DNA from: Caenorhabditis elegans
Lineage: Eukaryota; Nematoda; Chromadorea; Rhabditida; Rhabditidae
NCBI RefSeq assembly: GCF_000002985.6
Contig: NC_003282.8
Span: 15,748,001-15,812,000, forward strand
DNA: 64,000 nt
Reading direction: 5' to 3'
Position numbers and translations under genes: made by a program. The notes beneath the pieces are model-generated. The model was not told the DNA's origin. It saw nothing but the letters and a program-made list of their open reading frames with translations, and did not search any database. Within the stretch, counting starts at the first letter, position 1. Each line of letters opens with the position of its first letter. Below, piece after piece: positions 45,745-57,186 of the stretch.

Positions 45745-46036
45745 TCTTAATGTCTTTTTTATCGTAATAAGGATGCTTTTTTTTGAAAAATGATGTATGG
45801 TACGACATCTTCCGGGTATTATATACTTTTGCAGCTTGTTTTTGGATTTTTTTAAAATATGATTTCACAAAAAATTTCTGTTTCGTGTGTATCATGTAAA
45901 ATATGAATATGAGCGTGTGATGTTGAAATTTGCGGCCTTGTTGGATAAATTGAAAAGTATTTAGTTTGTAATTTGATACATTTAGCCATATTTCTTTTAG
46001 CAGAGTTCATTAAATTGCCGATTTTTTTCAAATTCG

Positions 46037-46103
46037 CTGTTTCACATTCACCAGATATTTTCTCTCATTTCTGATAATTTGATACTTTCTCTTTTAACAA
46101 GCT
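46037..46103 (+). ncRNA. Candidate type I piRNA locus
   Basis: Core 46037-46044; TGAT gives U at 46083, spacing 46. Product would begin TACTTTCTCT. Confidence 0.72.
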
Positions 46104-46185
46104 CTAGAATTCAGAATTAATTTTAACTTCTAAGGACGCTCCGTTTTCTCTGACTCGGCCCATTCGATAAAATTTTGTTTCCTTG

Positions 46186-46257
46186 TAGTACATGGCGCAG
46201 GCGGTAAGAGCATTAGTTGAAATTTTTTTCTCCTGGGTTCGATTCTCGCGGTGGCAC
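46186..46257 (+). pseudogene. tRNA-like remnant (A box and B box only)
   Basis: TGGCGCAGGCGGTAAGAGCA (46193-46212) resembles a tRNA D arm/A box, and GGGTTCGATTCTCGC (46235-46249) a B box, at about tRNA spacing. No anticodon stem can be drawn (the middle is T-rich) and the acceptor ends do not pair, so I read it as a dead tRNA or a tRNA-derived SINE head. It lies 0.7 kb from the intact tRNA-Lys but does not resemble it closely. Confidence 0.4.
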
Positions 46258-46603
46258 AAATATTTTGTCAGTTGAGCACTGCAAAATGTTGGAATTTTTC
46301 CGCCATTTGAAAATCAAAAAAAAAAAAACCGAAAATCTCAGAACCCTCCGCATCAAAACTCAACTTGTTTGTTTTCAACCTCTCTCTTCTCATTTCTTTT
46401 CCCCCAATTTCTCCTATTTTTGGACATTTTGAATGTTTTTCGGAAATGACTTTTCCTTCTTTGCTTTTCCTGAAGGTTTCTTGCATTTTACAAGCCACGA
46501 GCATATCTTAATATCTTCAAAGATTGGTTATTTGAGAATTCGGAAAATTTTGCAACTTCCTGGAACAGACAAATTTTTTAAGTAATTTTAAATTTTATAG
46601 AAA

Positions 46604-46672
46604 CTGTTTCAAATAAGAGGTTGTTTGTGTGAGTGTGTGACAACTAACTAATGTTTTGCAGCCGACATTTAC
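46604..46672 (+). ncRNA. Candidate piRNA locus running into a hairpin repeat
   Basis: Core 46604-46611; TAAT gives U at 46652, spacing 48. Product would begin TGTTTTGCAG and enter the CCGACAT hairpin. Confidence 0.58.
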
Positions 46673-46725
46673 CGAGTTGCGCCACTTGCTTGCACATGAG
46701 TGGGCAACCCGTGAGATGTCGGATC
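46662..46725. repeat. Imperfect hairpin (CCGACAT...ATGTCGG)
   Basis: CCGACATTTACCGAGTTGCG and GGCAACCCGTGAGATGTCGG are imperfect inverted copies; similar words form the centre of the palindromic MITEs. Confidence 0.6.
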
Positions 46726-47206
46726 AAAAAAGTTAAATTTTTTCGTACTCTTTCACATTGATGCCAAAACGGATTCAGTTTTTCCAAAACATTCTTACTG
46801 AATTAGAAAACGGATTTTCAATTATTTTGAGCATGTTTCCAAAAACTTTTTAAAAAATACAATATTTTGAATGATAGTTTTTTAATTGATCAACAAAATT
46901 CTACTTTTTTTTCAAAATATCCAAGTTCAAATGACTTTTCTCATGTTTCACCATGTTCATGAGCACCCAGAAGTTTTCATTAATAATTATTTTGTTTCTT
47001 GTTTTACAAAGATAGTTTGAAGTTCAACTTGTGCTCTCTGTGCAAAAACCACTCAAAAAGTCAATTATTTTTGTGTTCCAACTTTTTCCAACTTTTTGTT
47101 TTAGTTTTTGAACCCTGCAAACAATCGGTACACCATTTTTGCTATTGAAGGACTCCACTTATTAACTTGGAGAAAGCGTGGACATTTTACGTAGTTAAAA
47201 TTTTTT

Positions 47207-47272
47207 CTGTTTCAAAAAGCGAACATGAAATTTGTTTCTTAAGTGGAACGCTTATTTTAGCTTTAAGAATAA
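47207..47272 (+). ncRNA. Candidate type I piRNA locus
   Basis: Core 47207-47214; CGCT gives U at 47252, spacing 45. Product would begin TTATTTTAGC. Confidence 0.7.
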
Positions 47273-47628
47273 ATTTAAAAAAAAACAGTAAAAAATGATC
47301 AGTGTCCTTTGTGCAAAAGAAAACAAGAGAGCCCAATAAAACAAAATCGTTAGACTTTTTCTTTTGTGTGCCACTTACTTTGAGAATGCATTTTGCAGGT
47401 TAAAAGGTTAAGTTTAGTTGAAAATATTTCAGTGCCTCTGGTTGAGGACTTTTTGCTAAATTCGTAATTTTTAACAAAGCCCGTAGCTTCCTGAAATCTG
47501 TTTGTTTTTCAATTTACATGTGAAAATTTACGAACGGTTTTTATAACAGGAGCATTCAATTTACCAACTTGATGAAACCGCACAAATTTTTTGAATCAAT
47601 ACATGATTTTCATGATCAAAATTTTTTA

Positions 47629-47636
47629 CTGTTTCA
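47629..47636 (+). promoter_or_regulatory. Ruby core without a well-placed start
   Basis: Exact core; the first downstream YRNT is TGGT with U at 47680, spacing 51. Confidence 0.4.
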
Positions 47637-47783
47637 AGGAATGCATATATTTTGTTCTTAATTTTGTCTTGAATTTTGGTCTTTTTATCAAACGAATTCT
47701 TCTTAAATCGTGAACAAGAAGTTTATTATGTTCAAAAAATCCAATAAACATTTTGAAAAAAATTGTGAAACAACTCATGAAAC

Positions 47784-47931
47784 CAAGATTTGGGCGGAGC
47801 CTAATTTCAATTTGCAATTTTTTTCGATTTTTCTTTCCATAATATCCAAGATAGAATCGTTCACAGTTAAATTGAAAATAATGTTCATTCAGAATTATAC
47901 ATACCCAAATTTAGGCCCCGCCCAAATCTTG
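47784..47931. mobile_element. Short foldback element
   Basis: CAAGATTTGGGCGGAGCCTA at the left and TAGGCCCCGCCCAAATCTTG at the right are inverted copies with one mismatch, enclosing about 105 bp of AT-rich DNA. It resembles a minimal MITE; target duplication not evident. Confidence 0.65.
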
Positions 47932-49019
47932 ATTTTATTTAAAATAATTTGGTTTTGGACCTAAAAATAGTAACACTACGTCTAATTTCATAGTTTTCAA
48001 AAATTTGCAAAATTTAATGTTTCAAAAACTTGATACTTATTTTACATGCATCTAAAAGCTAATCCCTGCAGCGATTGGAAGATTTAATTTGTATTTCTGA
48101 CGTCATCGAGTGACCCACGCAAAATAAAACAGTTTAGCTTGATATAAAGTTAAAAATTGTTAGTTTTTTCCGAAAGTTAAGTGTTCACTATTTCAAACAG
48201 TTTTTAAAGTTTTTAAGGTAATTCTGAGTTTTGCTGATTTGAGTGAATGTGTTAAAATTACATTTATCGTTCCATATTAAAAAAATAGAATTTTCCTTAT
48301 TCTGATCACTTACTAAAAATCATAACTAGAATGTATCTACAAAAAACCACAAAGTGTGCCTGGCTTAAAACGAAATTAAAAAGCCGAGCTTCAGTTGATC
48401 ACCAGATTTGATAGTATTTTTGTGATAGTTTTTGAAATTTTTAATTTTTAATTTAAAACATATCAAGTTTAAACATATCAAGAAAACATAATTCCTCTTT
48501 AATTCACTATAAGAAACTGCATAATCTTTTACTCTGAAAATTAAAAAAATTACTGTTATAGAAGTGTCGTATATAACTTTATAACTTTTTGTGCAAGTGG
48601 GCAGCCCGTGCTTAAACCGATTCAAAAACCGTAGTATTAAAGATTTCTTAAATACAACCAAATTAAACAAAAAAAAACGAGGCTTTGACAAAAAATTTTT
48701 TTTCAATATTTAAATCAGAAAATAAACGAAAATAGAGAAGTCAGATTTTATAATTTATACATTTTCTAAATCTCGTTAAATTACTTTCCTTTTTTATTAT
48801 ATTTTATTCCTTCCTTTTGATCCCCATATTTTTCCAGTAACTGACGTCACTTTTACTCTGTTTCTCTCTCTTTTTCACCAGAAACTCCCAACTTTTTGGG
48901 TTGTCAACTTGTCTTGTAATGTCACTCAACTCTATCAGCCTTGAACCTGGTGAACTTTATTTTTCTAGTGGTACCACTTAAAAATCTTGATTTGTGAACT
49001 TTTTCCACTAGTTTTTATT

Positions 49020-49085
49020 ACTGCAAAGACACTAGCTTCACTAGCTTTGGCAAGTCTCCAAACAATTATTAACTACATGAAACAG
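49020..49085 (-). ncRNA. Candidate type I piRNA locus
   Basis: Core 49078-49085; TAGT gives U at 49040, spacing 45. Product would begin TGAAGCTAGT. Confidence 0.72.
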
Positions 49086-49359
49086 ACAAATATTTTTTAA
49101 ATTAAATTATCTTTCGGTTGCAAAATAGTCTGAAATTTGAATTCATTGCAATATTGTTGGGGTAGGCAGAGTCTACAAATATCATTTGCCTACCTCTTAC
49201 CTGCCTGCCTGACAATTTCAAACCATTTCTTTTTTATTTCGACGGAAATTTATATTTCGAAAAATATGTAATTTTGTTCTATACCCTATATGATATTAAA
49301 TTGAAAACTTCAGAAGTTTTTTAAAGTTACAATTTATTTTTTTCTGCAAATTTTTTGCA

Positions 49360-49367
49360 CTGCTTCA
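49360..49367 (+). promoter_or_regulatory. Decayed Ruby core (CTGCTTCA)
   Basis: Surroundings match the module at 58470 (TTTCTGCAAATT upstream, CACTATTTC downstream), which has an exact core. Confidence 0.4.
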
Positions 49368-49761
49368 CTATTTCTATTTAAACTCGTGTAATTCTTGCAA
49401 GGGGATTCCAACAAATGTTGTTTTTTTGATAGAATAACGGAGATTTGTCAAGAACCGGACATCATTTCCTAATTATTTTGTTACAAAACTGGAAAAAAAA
49501 TCATTGTAAACTTTTAACAGTCATGTTTGGTAAATTGATACTGTTTTTTGTAATTTTGAGCAGTAGAACTGTAGATGTGAAAATGTCAGAAAATCTATAT
49601 ATTTTGAGAGAGTTTTGAGAAATTGATAAAATTAAATGTCGTAATCGTATCAAAAAAATAATTCAAATCGTTAAAAAAAAGTGAAATTCCAAGATATCAT
49701 AAATGCGAATTTTTTCAGTTTTACAGTGTTGTTAAACGTTTCATGTTAATGAAGAAGAATT

Positions 49762-50012
49762 ATTCTCCATCTGACGTTATGAGATTTTAAATTTTATTAA
49801 AATTCCAACTGAATTAGTACCTACTAAATTATTTTTTTTTCTCCGTGAGAAAAACATCTCAAATAGTTATTTTAAATTCTGCAATGGTTTTTAAAAACTT
49901 GCAAAATTTGAAAAAATTTACTGTTACCAAACAGTCATAACTTGTTCAGATCTGAAACTTGCAGATTTTCTAAGACCTGTTTATTATTTGTTCCGCATTA
50001 ATTATCACTAAT
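49762..50012. repeat. Host flank, left copy of a 251-bp direct duplication
   Basis: ATTCTCCATCTGACGTTATG through ATTATCACTAAT. It matches 53973-54222 except for one T in a T-run. The sequence is ordinary AT-rich DNA without a Ruby core. Confidence 0.95.
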
Positions 50013-52559
50013 ATAGTGTGGTATAGGTACGTGATAATTGATAATAATTGGGGATTTTGCGCGTGGCGCCCAAATTTGAATTCGATAAGATAAGGGCCTC
50101 GAAATTTTGATTACGGGTAATTAGTATCCTGGTGGGTGGGTCCAATCGTTTCCATCGCAGTCGTTTCTCCTCGGTTCTGATCGTCGTCGATACACTGGTG
50201 GCTGAGCGGAGAGTGACGTCGAAGACTGCTGTCTGTCGTGGGAAAACTGAAAAACTTGTGCAGAATTATGGGTTACTGAGCCATATAGGCGTGTTTCCTT
50301 AAAACAATCATATAAAACACGTATTTCCTTAAATCAATAATACAAAAACTTCTCTGTTAATCCTAAGTCGTAGCTAATCGCCTTGCAATACTGCATCCCT
50401 GAAGAGCAATGCGGCCTGAGGAAAACGGTCCAGAATGGAGATCTACATTCCTCCCTATTTTTCTCATCTTCTTTCTTCTCTCCTTTCTCCGACCGAATAC
50501 AGCACTGCATAGACGAAGGCTGACGATCCTGGACCCGAAATTCGGAGCCGCCTTCCCAAATGTGTCACGATGTCCGACGGCTGAGCGATGCAAATATGAA
50601 ATCTGAAGAATGGGCGCTAGTCCAATTATTATTATCTGAAACTGAATATTTAGTAAATTCGCTGGTTTGTCTTCAATTCCGATGTTTGAAGTGCTGGGAT
50701 CGGCGTCCTTTACCGGTTTTTGTTCGAAATTTTTAATGGGAAATAAGTCAAAAGCTATATATCGTATCTAGGTTCATAAATTTTCCGAAAAACACCTGAT
50801 TTTTTCAATATTTGTCCAAAATTTGAACCTGCATTTGATAATTCGTGTTTCCTTGCGGCATCCGGCGCCGGAAAAGAAGTCGTGCGAAACTCGAAATCTC
50901 GAAGAACGTCGATGTTTCTGTGGTCTCTATAGATGAAAACATAAGTCTCTGCAAAATAGATCATTATTCAAACTTCGAAACTGGCTCCACGAGCCCAAAT
51001 CCGAAAATATTTTACTCTACAGAACTGCAAAAATGAAGCTTCCCGGCTACCGCCGAAACAAGCACAAGGGTCAACCTGCTATTGTTGCAGATTGACACCG
51101 ACTGCCCACTCTGGCGGAATCTGAAGGAAAATGAAGGCTCACCTGATGCCAATCAACTTACGGTGTAATCAAAATTTATGGATAGTTCATAATGTCCTCA
51201 CGGAGGATTGGAAAATAGTGTAGGTGCATGGCACTTTGGAATAACAGATGTGTGGGGCGGGCGGGTGGGAACCAACACGTAGAATGGTGGAAAAACGCCG
51301 CTGCGGCCAAGGCAAGATTTCATCGCGTCGAGACCCTTCGAACACTAAAGGCGATGCGCCTTTAAGCTGGCGCTACGATACTCGCTCCGCTTTCTCGGGG
51401 AAAACATATAATTCTCGGTTCGCTTCGCTCTCCGAAAAATAGTTTTCCCAGTTCAAGCTGCGCTCTTGTCAACACGAAATTTATGGTATTATGGGTTTAT
51501 TTTTTGGGTTATAGTGTGGTATAGGGTAGAACATGCAGAGCCTGGGGCTATAGAGGTCAAGTCTTAGTGTGTCTCGACCGAAAGTATGACGGAAAAAGTT
51601 ACGTACATAAAATCTTGACAGGATACCAACCCTTTAATACCCAATTAATTGAGATAAAAACACTGCGTAGAAATATCCGATTACACTCATCTGTGTGACT
51701 TTAAACTCAGGGAGGACGGGTCCCTCTGCCTGTAACTGCCACGTCATATCCATATCAGGATCAAACCTCTCGGATAACCGTGACTTAATTCTGAACCAAT
51801 TATAGCAAGGTAAAATGAGAAATGAAATACAAATTACTTCACGGTCTGTGAATTTCTTGTCCAGTCTTGTGGGGCTGTTGCGCAGACGTGTGTAATTCCT
51901 ACGTCCACTTGCGGTACTTCTACATTATCTTTCACAAAACTAACGAAGCCTCGTCGTCAATAATAGTATGCAACGGAAATTAGTTTGAAACTAAATCCAT
52001 GAAAAACGAGTAGGCAAAGAAACCAAAGAAGTATACAGCTAGTTTACGTATACCAGAACACGGCCTCTCGTTAATCCTGATTTAGCAGACGACAAAAGAG
52101 AGAATATACGCGCGACTCGATATGATAACTGCCTAGATCGACCGCTTAACAGTATAGGATAAAAACTGATAGAAAGAGTCAAGCACCGGAATCTCCCTTT
52201 TTCAGCTCCGCCCCTGCCAACTTCCTACATAAACTTGGATGCCTGCTATGTAAACTTGCTCTACTCCTACGTAGTCTGCGTCGTGATTATAGCGGGAACG
52301 GGGTTAGTTGAAAAACGGCAATCATGAAATTCGCGGGAAAACAAAGGATAACATCTAGAGGGAGTAAATAAATACGTGATCTCGAAACACGCAGCGACAC
52401 TGAAAAAATATCACCTCTTAAAAAATAAAACATGATATAAATGACAACTGTTCGGCTTGGAGCCCCTGGGGCCCGAAATGTAGCTATTCCATATCTTCTG
52501 ACTATCCGTATACGTTCGATGCTTTTCAAAGAGCCAATTCAAAATCGAACTTCCAGTCT

Positions 52560-52740
52560 GGCTTTTCATCACTCCTACGTAGGTCTGCGCCACTCTTACA
52601 TAGGCCTGCGCCACTGTTACGTAGCCCTGAGCCACTCTTGCGGAGACCTGCGCCACTCTTACGTAGACTCGCGTTTCTCCTTAGTAATCTTGCGCTAGTC
52701 CTTCATAGACTTGTAGAAATCCTACGTAATCAAGAGAAGT
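52560..52740 (+). repeat. About 30-bp tandem repeat in locus 2
   Basis: Five to six imperfect units of the type CTACGTAGGTCTGCGCCACT; the CTACGTAG palindrome recurs. Isolated related words lie at 52225-52280. It occupies a place in the long unit similar to the hairpin array of locus 1. Confidence 0.75.
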
Positions 52741-53269
52741 AGATACACCGGAAAAAAGAGAACACGAGATACCTTGAAAAACAATAGATAACGGAAAAGT
52801 AAATTGCGAAATCTACCGGTAATCTAATCGTACACACACAAACCAGCTGACGGATTATCTCCATAACTGAAATCAGAATATACTCGAGACTCACGGAGTC
52901 GACTTTGTACTCCTATACACTCTGATCTGGCTCAACCAGTCAATATAAAAGCGACATAAATGCACGATAATATTTCTCATTCAACTAATGTAGCCGAATT
53001 GGACTTGATAACAGCCCTGCCGTGGCCTGAACTCGTAATTTCGCGATAAAGAATTGCTCTTTCTGCGATGTGGACTCCGGTTACCTGGTAACCACAAAGG
53101 AAATCATCCACAAAATTCTCTCGATAATTGTTATCGGAATATTCACAAGACTCATGGAGTCACTTTCACATAAAAACGTATGCCTTTCACTCGATAGAAA
53201 GTCTTTCTTGGGACCTGGTCCATCATATCATGATTTTTTAACGCGAAAATTACCAAAGCAGCTTGTTAG

Positions 53270-53480
53270 AGATAAATAGATAAAGAGATAGGGAGAGCGA
53301 GTGCGCGAGTGCACGAAAAACGGAAAGAGAAAAGTTAAAGAGCGATAAGAGGGAGAGAGCGATAAACGAAAAATTATATAGTAAAAAAGCTTGGATAAAA
53401 TAACAATACCGAAAAGAGCGCGTATGACAGAGAGATAGAGAAGAGACAGAAACGAACATATATTCTCCAAGATGAGAGAG
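53270..53480 (+). repeat. Purine-rich low-complexity tract
   Basis: About 200 bp dominated by GAGA, GATA and GCGAG words with almost no pyrimidine runs, near the end of the locus 2 long unit. Long serine/leucine-rich open frames on the - strand come from this composition. Confidence 0.7.
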
Positions 53481-53972
53481 AACCACTGACCATTTCGAAA
53501 TGAACAGAAAACTTAATGAAGTGCCCAAAATGCAGGGGAAAATCAGCCTTTGAGCTTCCGAAAGTACACTTCCTGAGCGTTACAAGTAAAAACTGAGAAT
53601 TTAAATGAATTCCTCCTGCAAATCCTGCATCTGGTCAGATTACTCTTGAAAAACGTAAAAATTACCACATTTTTATCATTACGAAACGAGAAAAACGCTT
53701 GAAACGCAACAGAATCGAGTAAAATCGATAAATAACCTAACAACTACTAAAAAATTGATAAAAATACAATAACATCAAAGAAAAATCCAAAAAAAATCGA
53801 TGCAAATCGATAAAATCACGTCCTTTTTCGTTACCAACACGTAGAATGGTGACAAAACGCCGCTGCGGCCAAGGCAAGATTTCATCGCGTCGAGACCCTT
53901 CGAACACTAAAGGCGATGCGCCTTTAAGCTGGCGCTACGATACTCGCTCCGCTTTCTCGGGGAAAACATATA

Positions 53973-54222
53973 ATTCTCCATCTGACGTTATGAGATTTTA
54001 AATTTTATTAAAATTCCAACTGAATTAGTACCTACTAAATTATTTTTTTTCTCCGTGAGAAAAACATCTCAAATAGTTATTTTAAATTCTGCAATGGTTT
54101 TTAAAAACTTGCAAAATTTGAAAAAATTTACTGTTACCAAACAGTCATAACTTGTTCAGATCTGAAACTTGCAGATTTTCTAAGACCTGTTTATTATTTG
54201 TTCCGCATTAATTATCACTAAT
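53973..54222. repeat. Host flank, right copy of the 251-bp direct duplication
   Basis: Near-perfect copy of 49762-50012, starting immediately after the end of the locus 2 element pair. Confidence 0.95.
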
Positions 54223-55150
54223 TACAAGACGCTTTTCTCATTTTCATTTTGATGACGTCATTTTGTATTTCTATTTTCAAAAGTTGAATTAAACTGAGAT
54301 TAGAGAAATTTCCAAGCAAATATTATTGGTAAAACGTGGTTTTGAAATAATTGGAAAAAATTATGTTTCCAATGGTATTAAAAGAATTCTAGTCCGGAAA
54401 AGCTGCTTCACAAGATAAACCAGTTTGAAATCAAAATTTTGCTATAAAATACTTTATCAGAAATTGTCAAACCGGATTTTTTGCAAAAACATTCTAAAAA
54501 ATTTATTTCACAATAAAATCATAATCTGCTTTGAAAAAGTGTTAAATGTTTATAGGTAAATACTAAGAATAATTAAATAATCGTAAATCGTAAAAATTAC
54601 CATTAAACTACTCAAAATTCGGTCTATTTTTTATTCTGAAATAAGTCGAAAATGATTTTTTTTAATTAGGTAAAAAGCAAAGAGAAATTTTTATAGTTTA
54701 ATAAACAATCCTTTCTAAGCAGATGTAACCGACAAATAAAAAAACTATAACAACACTGTAAAACAGTTTCAAAAACTTTTTAATTTTAAAAAAATTTAAT
54801 TTTTTTTCAAGTTATTAAAATTAAATAAAGTATTTTGTCAACTTCAAAATACTGCAAAACTTTCAAGGTTTTGAAAACCGGTTTTTTTTTGAAAAAATAT
54901 TTATCCAGTATTGATCAACAGTATTTTTTAATAAAAAGTCGAACAATTTTTATGGGAAAATGAAGGATATGATAAAGTCTAAAGTTTTCGTTAGCTTTCC
55001 CGTTAAAAAGTATAACAACATATGACAAAAGACCTGAAAACTTTGCAATTTTTTAAATTTATAATTGACCCCACTACATTTTTCGTGGACACAGTGCCAT
55101 AAGCTTTGGATCAAAAACCGAATTTTCAATTATAAAATATTCAATGAATA
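54223..55150. other. AT-rich stretch, diverged duplicate of 58.8-59.1 kb
   Basis: ATGACGTCATTTTGT at 54252, followed by AAACTGAGATTAG-like and AAAACGTGGTTTT words, recurs in the same order at 58818-58915. No exact Ruby core. Confidence 0.55.
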
Positions 55151-55217
55151 CTGTTTCACATATTTGATATTTGTGGATGTTGTTTTATCAAAACATTCTT
55201 TTATTTTACAGTTTTGA
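55151..55217 (+). ncRNA. Candidate type I piRNA locus
   Basis: Core 55151-55158; CATT gives U at 55197, spacing 46. Product would begin TCTTTTATTT. Paralogue at 57891. Confidence 0.72.
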
Positions 55218-55399
55218 TGAATTATTTTTATGAGTTTACAACTTTCAGATTACAGTAAATTACACCCTTATTATTATTTTTTCAATTTAAGATGTCATTT
55301 TTGCTTCAAGCCAATCAGAAAATTAAAAAAAGGCAACACAATATTGAAAGTTTCTATAAACAACATATAACTCAAATTCGTAAATTTTTCTATCAAAAT

Positions 55400-55470
55400 A
55401 GCTGCAGCGCCCGACACTTGTCGGGTTGCACAACTGTTGGTGGAACCCGGGAGCTGTCGGGTGCTGAGCA
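55400..55470. repeat. Imperfect hairpin (GCCCGACA...TGTCGGGT)
   Basis: GCGCCCGACACTTGTCGGGTTG is followed by AACCCGGGAGCTGTCGGGTGC. A diverged relative lies at 59170-59230 (GCGCCCGACGTTTGCCGGG), within a larger duplicated stretch. Confidence 0.6.
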
Positions 55471-55684
55471 TGCACCATATTTGTGAAAAGTAACGTTATT
55501 CAAACAATTTTTAATTGGGATATTCTTACAGTTTCCATAAGTTAATTTAATCGGGGGTTTTTTTTAAATTTTAATGCGTAACCGTTTCTGTGTGATAACT
55601 TTTAAAAACATTTTTTCTTGTGATTTTCTGGTGTTTCTTAGTGTTACGATGAAAACTAGAAGAAATTGCAATTTAAAATTTTTA

Positions 55685-55751
55685 CTGTTTCGATGTGGTC
55701 TTAATTGTAATTTGTATGGGTAATATTCAGTTTAGTACTCCATTTGTTTTG
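55685..55751 (+). ncRNA. Candidate piRNA locus, variant core
   Basis: Core CTGTTTCG 55685-55692; CAGT gives U at 55731, spacing 46. Product would begin TTTAGTACTC. Confidence 0.5.
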
Positions 55752-56209
55752 ATTAGCTGTAAAATTGAGTAAAAATGATATTCCTGATTTTTCTACCAAT
55801 AATTAAATTGTTCTGTTTTTCTTATTTTGTATACATTTTTTCTAAAGCATTGTTTCTATGCCACATAACTGGCTAGCCTGGAAGTATAGAGGTATGCGGT
55901 ATGCTAACTTCAGTCTGGTAATGACTTACTGTACGATTGTTGTAGTGGTACGTTAGGGGGAACTGTAGGCTAAGCATTCAGCTGAACTCTTTTTTTTGCC
56001 AAACAAATGATGATTTTTATCGATATTTAACTGAACGGTTTCTTAATTTAGAATACATAAAACAGGAATCACAATTTTCTTGTTTTTTTTATTCATTTTG
56101 TTTAATTCATTTTTAATTAATTATCTCAGTGTGACTTCATATAATTTTTGTGAGTTTTTCAAAGTTAAACACAACAAATTAAACAAAATAGAAATATTTT
56201 TTCTCTGCA

Positions 56210-56277
56210 CTGTTTCACTATTATCATTTTTGGTTTCACAATTTTTAGAACAGTGTTTTTCCAAATTGTGCATTATT
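56210..56277 (+). ncRNA. Candidate type I piRNA locus
   Basis: Core 56210-56217; TGTT gives U at 56257, spacing 47. Product would begin TTTCCAAATT. Confidence 0.7.
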
Positions 56278-56410
56278 ATGAATTTTTTAGTAGTACCTTT
56301 TTTTTAAAGTAACTACTTGAATTCCAAAATTAACTTTCTAAACAGTTCACATGATTGCACTTCAAAAGTGTCATGTCAATTTTCCCAGTAATCGTTGCTG
56401 GAACAAATTA

Positions 56411-56477
56411 CTGTTTCAAAACATTCAGAAATGGTTTTGATTGGCTGATTTTCCAATCGTTTTTGGAAAAAAAAACT
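56411..56477 (+). ncRNA. Candidate type I piRNA locus
   Basis: Core 56411-56418; CAAT gives U at 56457, spacing 46. Product would begin TCGTTTTTGG. Confidence 0.73.
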
Positions 56478-56648
56478 GTTTTAAAAATGCTCAGAGTTCA
56501 GCAGATATAGTTTTCAAACGATCACAATTACTATTTATTAAATGTTTGCTTTGAACAAGTTTTTAAATATTTATTTCAGTTTTTGGAATACTGTTTTGAA
56601 GTTGTATCATATAGTACGTAACATTGAAAAATTAAATAAAATCACAAT

Positions 56649-56715
56649 CTGTTTCAAATAAGTATTAAAACAACCTCACTATTTACGACCCCACTTGTCA
56701 ATTCAAAAATTTCTT
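56649..56715 (+). ncRNA. Candidate type I piRNA locus
   Basis: Core 56649-56656; CACT gives U at 56695, spacing 46. Product would begin TTGTCAATTC. Confidence 0.73.
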
Positions 56716-56762
56716 CTTTTCAGCTTTTCAAATTTTTTAAATTTTTTCAAACGTTTTCCAAG

Positions 56763-56829
56763 CTGTTTCATCATTCTTTTCAAAAGAGTCTTGAAATTGT
56801 CATAATAATTGTGCTACTCTTTGGTCATA
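56763..56829 (+). ncRNA. Candidate type I piRNA locus
   Basis: Core 56763-56770; TAAT gives U at 56809, spacing 46. Product would begin TTGTGCTACT. Confidence 0.74.
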
Positions 56830-57186
56830 GAAAATTGCCATAAAAATACTCAAAATTCAGTCTATTTCTGAATTTTGAATCGAGCCCAAAAAATAAAATT
56901 TCCGTTTAAATGAGAAAAAGAGCAAAGAGCAGTTCTTGGGAAAAGTATAAGAATTGTCATATATCTTTTTAATACATCTTTTTGAGAACAAAAGTGTTTT
57001 GGCAAGATTGTAAAACAGAGTACACTTTTTGAATGTTAATTTAATTTCTATCTTCGAATTTTCTTGTTCCATCAACTCACTGATTATGGAAGGATTACTG
57101 TAGAAAGTTGACAACTAGCTTTTAGCGTTCAAAGGTACCTGAACTAGAATTTGATAACTTTTGGTAGGGGTGCTGTAGGGGTACAA

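Larger units (their letters stand above)
50013..53972. mobile_element. Head-to-tail pair of GC-rich elements, locus 2 (start-truncated short unit, then long unit)
   Basis: A diverged relative of the 34.35 kb block with the same plan. X (144 bp, starting ACCAACACGTAGAATGG) lies at 51271-51414 and 53833-53976 with almost no differences. The second unit begins at 51415 with TCGGTTCGCTTCGCTCTCCG. The first unit lacks about the first 96 bp: it begins at ATAGTGTGGTATAGG (50013), which corresponds to 51511. Short-unit and long-unit bodies each show patchy similarity to their counterparts at locus 1 (for example AGGGTAGAAC then CTTGGGGCTA versus CCTGGGGCTA). No enzyme domain is recognisable. Confidence 0.6.

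Noticed and set aside
46186-46257. Second functional tRNA gene
   Set aside because: A and B boxes are present but acceptor and anticodon stems do not form.
48365-48706. 113-codon open frame
   Set aside because: Low-complexity AT-rich translation with no start context, splice sites or recognisable domain.
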